A DNA stretch of 6,083 nucleotides, taken from assembly GCA_002400085.1 (NCBI GenBank), contig DHEX01000096.1:10726-16808 (forward strand), written 5' to 3'. Positions 1 through 5,426 of this stretch are shown here, piece after piece. How positions within the stretch are numbered: the stretch's first letter is position 1; the number at the start of each line of letters is the position of its first letter. Both the position numbers and the translations under genes were made by a program. The notes beneath the pieces are model-generated. The model was not told the origin of the DNA. It was given only the letters and a program-made list of their open reading frames with translations, and did not search any database. The DNA is from Clostridiaceae bacterium UBA4839 (GTDB lineage Bacteria; Bacillota; Clostridia; Clostridiales; Caloramatoraceae).

Positions 1-19
1 ACCCTTGTTAAGGTTCATC
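1..19 (-). CRISPR. Possible start of the first CRISPR repeat, cut by the window edge
   Basis: Read on the minus strand, this stretch is GATGAACCTTAACAAGGGT. From memory, a common clostridial type I-B repeat begins GTTGAACCTTAACATGAG; about 15 of the first 19 positions agree, including an unbroken TGAACCTTAACA. The location is right: immediately downstream of cas2, in cas-operon orientation, about 80 nt after a good promoter. Only one partial copy is visible, so no periodicity can be shown and the repeat boundary is a guess. It could instead be a chance match within the leader. Confidence 0.38.
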
Positions 20-87
20 CAGTTAAAATCAAGGTCCTTAAAAATCCAAATTGCCATTAAACCATTGATTTTCAATACTTTTTCAAA

Positions 88-198
88 AATTTTCCCAACC
101 TAATTTCATTATATATAATAAAGAAAATTTATTCAAGGCAAAGCTAATTGCATCAGTGTCTTAATAGGCCCTTTTATACAAAATCGGTTGGGAAAATT
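88..198. repeat. Perfect 13-bp inverted repeat flanking the leader promoter
   Basis: AATTTTCCCAACC at 88-100 is the exact reverse complement of GGTTGGGAAAATT at 186-198, with 85 nt between the arms. The interval contains the predicted promoter, and the left arm sits at the predicted transcription start. The C/G-containing core (CCCAACC) makes the match unlikely to be simple AT drift. The arms could be paired protein-binding sites, or could pair in an RNA that reads through from cas2. I know of no described function for this motif. Confidence 0.75.
108..136 (-). promoter_or_regulatory. Predicted sigma-A promoter for the CRISPR array (pre-crRNA)
   Basis: On the minus strand a -35 box TTGAAT (131-136) is followed, after exactly 17 nt (114-130), by a perfect -10 box TATAAT (108-113). 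Five of six -35 positions match TTGACA. Transcription would start near 100-102 and run leftward through the remaining leader into the putative repeat at 1-19, giving an untranslated leader RNA of about 80 nt. In an AT-rich genome such boxes arise by chance, but this pairing and spacing are the best in the non-coding region and the orientation fits. Confidence 0.6.
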
Positions 199-206
199 AA
201 ACCGAT
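176..206 (-). terminator. Weak terminator-like hairpin after cas2
   Basis: In the minus-strand transcript, AUCGGUU (206-200) can pair perfectly with AACCGAU (189-183) around a 10-nt loop, followed by UUUGUAU (182-176). It lies 54 nt after the cas2 stop and upstream of the array promoter, where the cas operon might be expected to end. The stem has only 3 G-C pairs and the U run is interrupted, so termination would be inefficient. Its 3' arm and loop overlap one arm of the long inverted repeat, so the two structures exclude each other. Confidence 0.35.
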
Positions 207-210
207 AAAG

Positions 211-226
211 TCTTAAAGCCTTAAGA
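211..226 (-). repeat. Small 6-bp hairpin just after cas2
   Basis: TCTTAA and TTAAGA form a perfect 6-bp stem with a 4-nt loop on either strand. On the minus strand it lies 34 nt after the cas2 stop and is followed by CTTTAT. It is too AT-rich to be a convincing terminator by itself, but together with the hairpin at 183-206 it may help end the cas transcript. Confidence 0.3.
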
Positions 227-260
227 AATTCAATATAATTATTTTTCACCGTGACACAAA

Positions 261-551
261 TCAAACAAATAATGTATTATCATCCTCCATCTTTTTACCT
301 AGAACTTCCTCATCAAAACTGTTTTCGTTTAATAATTTTATAATTGTTACATAATCCTCATCATTATCAATAACCTTTTTAATCTCTGACTTGAAGCTTA
401 TAAGCTTTGAAGGAGTCGTTGGCCCCATAAATACAGACTTTTGATGATGTATAAAATATTTCTTACAAATCTTAAATACCTTATTTACCCTTTTTTCATT
501 AATATCATAAAAAACAAAAGCATAATTATAATTTTTATTACTTTTGGCCAT
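261..551 (-). CDS. cas2: Cas2, CRISPR adaptation protein
   Basis: This is a 96-residue Cas2, normal in length for the family. Cas2 dimers bridge two Cas1 dimers to form the integrase that inserts new spacers at the leader end of the array; Cas2's role there is mainly structural. The protein opens with the expected ferredoxin-like beta strand ending in the conserved Asp (AFVFYDI, D16), followed by EKRVNKVFKICKKY and by SVF-x5-TPSKL at about 39-49, both typical of clostridial Cas2. The ATG at 551 has a strong ribosome binding site, AAGGAGGG at 561-568 (9-nt spacer), embedded in the end of cas1. Only 2 nt separate it from the cas1 stop, so the genes are co-transcribed and probably translationally coupled. 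It is the last cas gene; the leader follows. Confidence 0.96.
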   Translation of the reverse strand: MAKSNKNYNYAFVFYDINEKRVNKVFKICKKYFIHHQKSVFMGPTTPSKLISFKSEIKKVIDNDEDYVTIIKLLNENSFDEEVLGKKMEDDNTLFV

Positions 552-553
552 TA

Positions 554-1555
554 CTACATACCCTCCTTAATACTGAAGGGCTTAAAAGGCTTATCCTCCA
601 TAATAAACTTTATAAGCTTATAACCATCAAGTTTTATTGCCGTTTTATAACTCACCTTACGCTTTAATTTTTCATTCATAAAAGCATTATCAAATCTGTC
701 CTCAAGAGACTGAATATAGATTTTCTTTCCAGCTTCATTTAACAAACAATAATTCAACTTTTTATTAAAATGCTTTCCAACCTGTATTCTTTTATTATTA
801 ACCATTTCAAAAATTGTCTTAAATACAATAATAGGTTTAAAAGCCTCACATAAATCAAGACTTAGAGAAAATCTGCCCTCCGATGGCTCATGGAGGAAAC
901 TTATTGACTGATTTAAATGTGTATTATAAATTTGCGTTACAGTTTTTGCATATAAAATCGAATTACCAAATGAAATAAGTGCATTCATAGGATTATCGGG
1001 AGGCCTTCTTACTCTCTTATTAAACAAAAACTCTGCTGGAAGAAAATACTTAAATGAATCATAAAACTTCTCCCAAATGCTGCCTTCAATATATAAAATT
1101 TGCTTGATATCTAAATCCTTGTTAAGCATTAAAAACACATCATCTTTAAGCCAATCAAGTATTGGCTTTAGCTCCTTCTTATCATGTTTATAATAATGAT
1201 ATAAAACTTCATATATATTATCAGCTATCCCCTGAACTATGGATTTTGCTACAATCTCTCTTTTATTTATAAAACATTGTGCTTGTTTTATTGTTAGGTT
1301 ACCACTTATCAGATATTCTTTAGGATAAAATGTCCCGCTATATTGACCATAATAATTAAAAAAGTGAACAACAACCCCAGCTTTCCCCAACATATCAAGG
1401 AGCTTTGTATTTAAGCTTACCTCATTTAAACAAAATATCTCCTTTACACCTTCAATAGGCATATATGTATATCCATCTTCATTTTTAAAAGCTATAGAAT
1501 TGTCTTTTCTTTTTAAATCCCCCATGCTCATAATATACCTTGTACTATTAGACAC
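554..1555 (-). CDS. cas1: Cas1, CRISPR integrase (GTG start)
   Basis: Cas1 is the metal-dependent integrase that joins protospacer ends to the leader-proximal repeat, acting with Cas2. With the start chosen here it is 333 residues, usual for the family. The N-terminal beta domain carries the familiar GDLKRKDNSIAF stretch (about 12-23). The helical catalytic domain has the expected ligands: E157 in YIEGSIWEKFY, H222 in SFLHEPSEGRFSL, and D234 and E237 in LDLCEAFKP. The frame is open further upstream (TTG at 1630, ATG at 1594), but those starts overlap cas4 and add a hydrophobic stretch that Cas1 proteins do not usually have. The GTG at 1555 has AGGGAG 7 nt upstream (1563-1568) and gives an ordinary N-terminus ending in RYIMSMGDLKRKD. 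The gap to the cas4 stop is then 19 nt. Confidence 0.95.
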   Translation of the reverse strand: MSNSTRYIMSMGDLKRKDNSIAFKNEDGYTYMPIEGVKEIFCLNEVSLNTKLLDMLGKAGVVVHFFNYYGQYSGTFYPKEYLISGNLTIKQAQCFINKREIVAKSIVQGIADNIYEVLYHYYKHDKKELKPILDWLKDDVFLMLNKDLDIKQILYIEGSIWEKFYDSFKYFLPAEFLFNKRVRRPPDNPMNALISFGNSILYAKTVTQIYNTHLNQSISFLHEPSEGRFSLSLDLCEAFKPIIVFKTIFEMVNNKRIQVGKHFNKKLNYCLLNEAGKKIYIQSLEDRFDNAFMNEKLKRKVSYKTAIKLDGYKLIKFIMEDKPFKPFSIKEGM

Positions 1556-1562
1556 ATAACCA

Positions 1563-1568
1563 CTCCCT
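1563..1568 (-). promoter_or_regulatory. Ribosome binding site that decides the cas1 GTG start
   Basis: AGGGAG on the minus strand, in the 19-nt gap between the cas4 stop and the GTG at 1555, has a 7-nt spacer. It favours the GTG over the upstream in-frame TTG (1630) and ATG (1594). The ATG does have a purine run, AAAAGGTG, upstream and remains a weaker alternative. Confidence 0.6.
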
Positions 1569-1574
1569 ACTATA

Positions 1575-2069
1575 TTAAATATAGCAATACTCATAATAAG
1601 CACACCTTTTACATTTTGGACTTTTCTCAATTTCAGGAGGTATGCTGTTATTCACTAAGGTTTCAATGCTTTTGTACAATTCCTTAAGCTGTTTTTCATA
1701 CTCATCATTTAAATCATAATAAATTACTTTCCTATCCTGCTTACTTTTTTCAATAAATTCAAGTTTTCCCTTTCTTTCTATGCCTTTATCCTTTAATACT
1801 TTTAAATAATAAATAAGCTGCCACTTTGATGCTTCCTTATCTGCATCTGATTTTTTAATTTCAGTTAAATATTCATCCGTAATTTTATCTACTTTAATAT
1901 TATCAATAGAAATCTCACTATTTTCCTTCCCTTCATTTGCTATCTCATGAAGTATTCGTCCTATATGGACATCCTCACTGTTATCTTCTAAATTTATTCT
2001 GTTAGCAAAAAGCCAGCACTGCCTCTTACAATGAAAATAATAATTAATCATAGTGCCAGTCATGTTCAT
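1575..2069 (-). CDS. cas4: Cas4, Fe-S nuclease of spacer acquisition
   Basis: This 164-residue Cas4 belongs to the RecB-like PD-(D/E)XK nucleases with an iron-sulfur cluster. In type I systems Cas4 processes prespacer 3' ends and helps Cas1-Cas2 choose PAM-adjacent DNA in the right orientation. The four cluster cysteines are visible: C14 in the N-terminal YFHCKRQCW, and C153, C156 and C162 in the C-terminal CKRCAYYEYC. Nuclease residues are H41 (GRILHE), probably D61, E70 and K72 of the EIK motif, and Q84 in the WQLIYYL helix. The segment between D61 and EIK looks slightly shorter than in the relatives I remember. The ATG overlaps the cas3 stop as ATGA, indicating translational coupling, and AAGGGGGAAG lies upstream at 2076-2085. 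A second ATG two codons in (2063) is possible. Confidence 0.95.
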   Translation of the reverse strand: MNMTGTMINYYFHCKRQCWLFANRINLEDNSEDVHIGRILHEIANEGKENSEISIDNIKVDKITDEYLTEIKKSDADKEASKWQLIYYLKVLKDKGIERKGKLEFIEKSKQDRKVIYYDLNDEYEKQLKELYKSIETLVNNSIPPEIEKSPKCKRCAYYEYCYI

Positions 2070-4582
2070 AGAAAACTTCCCCCTTGCTTTTCATTGTATT
2101 TTTTTCTGTCAAATTTACCATCCTCATCGATAAATTCCTTGCCATTTTCTATATAAAATATATTTCCTATGTTATCTGAATAAAATTTAGGTTTTTCATC
2201 ATATTTATTATTAAAATCATAATAGTTGTATATAAAATAAGACATCTTTTCATATAGTTTTGAAAGCTCTATCCTCTTCTTAGAATACTTCATTTTATTA
2301 TCATGAATAAGTTCCTTATAATCGTCCCAAACAGCTTTACCTGAAACTGTCTTATCCTCTAAAATTACTTCATGATTTATAAAAAGTTGATACTGCTCTA
2401 ATGATATAAGCTTCATATAATTCATTATTTCCGAAAAATTTAGCATTAAAATATTTTCATTAAAAAGTTCTATATTATTCTCATTCATTTCTCTTTTTTT
2501 CTCTTTCAAACGTTTAAAGCAAAGCCTATAAAATTTATCAAAATCTTTACTCTTAAGAATATCCTGATAAGCCTTATCTTTAATACTTTTTTCCAACCTA
2601 AAATCCTTCTTGTATATTTTTGATGCCTCATTATAATCAAAGAAATAACAAATACAATTGGGATTAAGACATGACCTGTTTATTCTGCCTAAAAACTGTT
2701 CTTCTGAATCAAGCATAGAAATATCTTTAAAACCAACTTCCATATCAATATCAATCCCAGCCTCAATAACTTGAGTTGCAACAACTATAATATCCTTACT
2801 TTCCTTTATTTCTTTCAATGTATTTTTTCTATTTAAAATATTATCATCACCAGTAATTTCTCTTACTTTTTTCTCAGGAAACTTTTCTTTTAAAATAGAA
2901 TAAAATTCTCTTGCAGCAGTTTTTGTTATAAACTCAATCAATATCTTTGATTCTTTTCTTTCATTTATAACCCTTTCAACCATTTCAATAATTTCTTCTT
3001 TAGAATTTTTTTCTTCTTTAAGCATGCTAAAATCAAGGCTTACCCTATTTTTAAAAAGTGGATTATTATAATACTTCGATTTATCTTCAATAAGCTCGCA
3101 AATATTTATATCATCTAATTCAATAAGCTCATCAAGCTTAGGAAGTGTAGCAGACATAATAATTATCTTTATATTGAAAAGTTTCGAATACATACTCAAA
3201 AACTTTATAATTTCAGGCCAAATTTCATTTCTATAGCTTTGAATTTCATCTAAAATAACTATGCTATTGCAAAGCTGTGCTAAAGCAAGATTAATTTCAC
3301 GACCTGTCCCAAATAAATAATTAAAAAAATTAACATGTGTTGTTAAAACCACAGGATAATGAAGCATCTGCCTATTTATTAAATCCTCATCATAATTATT
3401 TTCATCTTCATTTGTTATAATTGGCGTAATAGAATTTATTACAGCAGCTTTAATATCATCCTTTTCATTGAAAATTTTATTAAAAGTATCACTTGTTTGC
3501 TCAACTAAAGTGTTAAAAGGGAAAATATAAAATATCTTATTGAATTCAGGATTCTTTTTAACAATATTAAGTGCAAGATTAATTGATGTGTTTGTTTTTC
3601 CGCTGCCTGTTGGAGCTTCCAAATAAAAAATATTTGCTTTATCCATATTTTTAATTAAATTTTTTTCAGACTCAATAAAAAGATCTGACCTTAATACATT
3701 AATTGGATTTTTCTCAAAATAATTTTTATTCTTTTTATATTCTTCTATCCCTTTATTTACATCATTACTTTCAAATCTTTTAATAATATTTTCAATGCCG
3801 CTAATACATCCAAAGTTTGGTTCTGTCCCACTATGATAAAGATAGGTAGCATAAGAGTCACAGCTTACAATACATGAAAAAAGAAGCTTTGTAAGAATAT
3901 AAATTTGAAAAGTATTCTCTTTATTTATATACCTTCTATTATTTTTAAGTAAACCTATATTCATGTTTTTTATTCTGCCATATTTCAAGTAATATTTTAA
4001 ATAAAATTTATCTTCTGAAATTCTGTCATGCCATTTTTCTAATGTCTCAATATATTCATCTTCTTCTAAATCACCCAAACTTGAATGATGCTTTGATATT
4101 ACATAAGAAAAATCAAAAATAATACTTCTAAAAAACTTTTTAATTAGTTTATCATCAACTTTTTTAATCTTTTCCATAAAAGTATCAATATAAATGAGAG
4201 CTGAAAGCCATGAATGATTTGAATCTGCCGTTTCATGTTCACTGTCTAAAAAAATATTATCGTTTTTCAATACATTTTTCTGATAAGAAGGATTAACCTT
4301 TCCAAAATCATGCAAATATACAGCATTTATAAAAAGCTCTTTAATAAAATTTGAAACATCATCATCAATATTTTTACCCTCAATTTTAAGTTCACTTATT
4401 ATATTGTTTAATACTTTATCTAACCCTTTTTTCTCCATTAATTTATATAAAAAATGGAGTGTCCAGTCAGAATGTTCAAAAATAGTTTCAGGATCTTTTT
4501 CATCATCTGTATGAGCCCATATGTTTTCTTCACTTATTAATGAATTCATATTTATTAGTTCAATTTCTTTATAATCTTTCAT
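2066..4582 (-). CDS. cas3: Cas3, HD nuclease-helicase
   Basis: Cas3 is the effector nuclease: Cascade bound to target DNA recruits it, and it unwinds and degrades the DNA 3' to 5' using ATP. All parts are in one chain of 838 residues, within the usual range. The N-terminal HD domain shows H37, H91-D92 (YLHDFGK), H123, H165-H166 (KHHSS) and D242 (CDSYAT). The superfamily 2 helicase follows with Walker A APTGSGKT (323-330, K329), the DEIQ box (445-448), SATLP (477-481), VATQVIEAGIDID (601-613) and motif VI, QFLGRINR (629-636). A C-terminal domain fills the remaining 200 residues. All key residues seem intact, so the protein should be active. The ATG at 4582 has AGGTGG 5 nt upstream (4588-4593). 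It lies 41 nt after cas5, across a hairpin, and overlaps cas4 by 4 nt. Confidence 0.97.
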   Translation of the reverse strand: MKDYKEIELINMNSLISEENIWAHTDDEKDPETIFEHSDWTLHFLYKLMEKKGLDKVLNNIISELKIEGKNIDDDVSNFIKELFINAVYLHDFGKVNPSYQKNVLKNDNIFLDSEHETADSNHSWLSALIYIDTFMEKIKKVDDKLIKKFFRSIIFDFSYVISKHHSSLGDLEEDEYIETLEKWHDRISEDKFYLKYYLKYGRIKNMNIGLLKNNRRYINKENTFQIYILTKLLFSCIVSCDSYATYLYHSGTEPNFGCISGIENIIKRFESNDVNKGIEEYKKNKNYFEKNPINVLRSDLFIESEKNLIKNMDKANIFYLEAPTGSGKTNTSINLALNIVKKNPEFNKIFYIFPFNTLVEQTSDTFNKIFNEKDDIKAAVINSITPIITNEDENNYDEDLINRQMLHYPVVLTTHVNFFNYLFGTGREINLALAQLCNSIVILDEIQSYRNEIWPEIIKFLSMYSKLFNIKIIIMSATLPKLDELIELDDINICELIEDKSKYYNNPLFKNRVSLDFSMLKEEKNSKEEIIEMVERVINERKESKILIEFITKTAAREFYSILKEKFPEKKVREITGDDNILNRKNTLKEIKESKDIIVVATQVIEAGIDIDMEVGFKDISMLDSEEQFLGRINRSCLNPNCICYFFDYNEASKIYKKDFRLEKSIKDKAYQDILKSKDFDKFYRLCFKRLKEKKREMNENNIELFNENILMLNFSEIMNYMKLISLEQYQLFINHEVILEDKTVSGKAVWDDYKELIHDNKMKYSKKRIELSKLYEKMSYFIYNYYDFNNKYDEKPKFYSDNIGNIFYIENGKEFIDEDGKFDRKKYNEKQGGSFL

Positions 4583-4593
4583 TTACACCACCT

Positions 4594-4621
4594 ATAAAAA
4601 TACAGGGCATAAAGCCCTGCA
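4594..4621 (-). terminator. Intra-operon hairpin between cas5 and cas3, possible attenuator
   Basis: In the minus-strand RNA, CAGGGC (4619-4614) and GCCCUG (4608-4603) pair perfectly around the loop UUUAU. A G-U and a U-A pair extend the stem to 8 bp (4601-4621), and UUUUUAU follows at once. It begins 2 nt after the cas5 stop and ends just before the cas3 ribosome binding site. This shape is that of a weak intrinsic terminator, although the U run is short. It could lower expression of cas3-cas4-cas1-cas2 relative to the Cascade genes, or protect the 3' end of a processed upstream mRNA. The structure is seen; the function is inferred. Confidence 0.5.
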
Positions 4622-4623
4622 AA

Positions 4624-5391
4624 TTAATAAAAAGCCAAATTTTCATCTCGATATTGGAAAATATTTTTTATCCCGTTTGTCTTTACTATTTCAAGATTTG
4701 TATAGCAAAGTTTTTTAAACTCATAGTAGTTATGATCCTTATTTAAACTGCAGGGACTGTACTCCCTAAAAAAGAATATATCTTCCTCTTCATCAAAGGG
4801 CTCATCCCCAATATCAACTAATTCCTCTTCAAAAAGCGAATCAATATGATTGAAATCTTCAGTTTCTTTTATATTAACTACTTTTACATCTTCTATCTGT
4901 GCAAAGTGATTATTTTTACCAAGGTAAGGAATATATACGCATTTCCTATTTAAAAGATAATCCTTTAATTTTTCATATATATCCTTATCAATTGAATTAT
5001 CATTTAGCAAACCAATCTGCCACTTCGGGTTTTCAAGCCACTGCTCATGAACTACCAAATTACAAGGATTCATATCTTTATCTTTATTAGCATATCCAAC
5101 AGTATTATTAAAAACTTGAATTTTCTTTGTAAAATAACCTTTTGTCCCAAATGGAGTAATTGAAATTTTAAGATTTTTTAGCTTTTCATAAAACTCTGGA
5201 TACTGTACATCTATATTTTTTTTACTTCTTACATATTGTTCATTATATCCTTCAAGTCCAATTACAGCTCCTAAAAGTCCCAAAAGTGCAACCTTATGGA
5301 TATTGTTATATGTAAAATATACTCCTGTATTTACATCTGGTTTTCTAAAAAACGCTGTTCTTCCGCTTAATTTAAACAAAATCGCCTCCAA
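4624..5391 (-). CDS. cas5: Cas5, Cascade subunit (type I-B)
   Basis: Cas5 caps the 5' handle of the crRNA in Cascade and connects the Cas7 backbone to the large Cas8 subunit. This 255-residue protein starts with the characteristic first strand and loop AILFKLSGRTAFFRKPDVN (3-21), followed by HKVALLGLLGAVIGLEGY (32-49), the conserved helix and Gly-rich turn of type I-B Cas5. YLGKNNHFAQIEDV (156-169) also matches the family. An acidic stretch lies at about 188-204. It lacks an obvious catalytic site, as expected when a separate Cas6 processes crRNA. The start is TTG at 5391, supported by GAGGTGA at 5397-5403 with a 5-nt spacer. A TTG at 5379 behind GGAGG is possible, but would cut off the first beta strand. 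The gene is 35 nt from cas7. Confidence 0.93.
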   Translation of the reverse strand: MEAILFKLSGRTAFFRKPDVNTGVYFTYNNIHKVALLGLLGAVIGLEGYNEQYVRSKKNIDVQYPEFYEKLKNLKISITPFGTKGYFTKKIQVFNNTVGYANKDKDMNPCNLVVHEQWLENPKWQIGLLNDNSIDKDIYEKLKDYLLNRKCVYIPYLGKNNHFAQIEDVKVVNIKETEDFNHIDSLFEEELVDIGDEPFDEEEDIFFFREYSPCSLNKDHNYYEFKKLCYTNLEIVKTNGIKNIFQYRDENLAFY

Positions 5392-5396
5392 TTAGT

Positions 5397-5403
5397 TCAC
5401 CTC
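5397..5403 (-). promoter_or_regulatory. Ribosome binding site that fixes the cas5 TTG start
   Basis: GAGGTGA on the minus strand lies 5 nt before the TTG at 5391. No ATG is available near the expected Cas5 N-terminus, so this site is the main evidence for a TTG start. Confidence 0.65.
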
Positions 5404-5426
5404 TTTTTTAGAGCCAATTAAAATAT

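Larger units (their letters stand above)
20..260 (-). other. Putative CRISPR leader between cas2 and the array
   Basis: This 241-nt AT-rich stretch after the cas2 stop has no credible coding sequence on either strand. What it does hold is leader-like: a minus-strand sigma-A-type promoter at 108-136, a perfect 13-bp inverted repeat at 88-100 and 186-198, hairpins just after cas2 at 183-206 and 211-226, and two TTGAAAA motifs 11 bp apart at 69-86. In type I systems the leader carries the pre-crRNA promoter and the signals that direct Cas1-Cas2 to integrate new spacers at the first repeat. The assignment is an inference from position and content, because the array itself lies outside the window. 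Confidence 0.6.

Noticed and set aside
148..180. Possible plus-strand promoter in the leader (TTGCAT and TATACA)
   Set aside because: The spacing is 21 nt, too long for a sigma-A promoter, and it would read antisense into cas2.
441..623. Plus-strand 60-codon open frame across cas2 and the end of cas1
   Set aside because: It lies antisense to two certain genes, has no ribosome binding site, and its hydrophobic Ile/Asn/Lys-rich translation is what antisense AT-rich coding DNA gives.
4640..4700. Possible internal promoter for cas3 within the end of cas5 (TTGAAA with a downstream AT-rich box on the minus strand)
   Set aside because: The best -10 candidates (ATAAAA, TAAAAA) are poor, and such matches are common by chance in AT-rich coding DNA.
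4540..4746. Plus-strand 68-codon open frame spanning the cas3 start, the hairpin and the cas5 end
   Set aside because: It is antisense to cas3 and cas5 and has no recognisable features or ribosome binding site.
4899..5090. Plus-strand 63-codon open frame inside cas5
   Set aside because: It is entirely antisense to cas5, which has clear family motifs.
5404..5418. Hairpin in the cas7-cas5 gap
   Set aside because: Only 3-4 bp can pair, so it is not distinguishable from chance.
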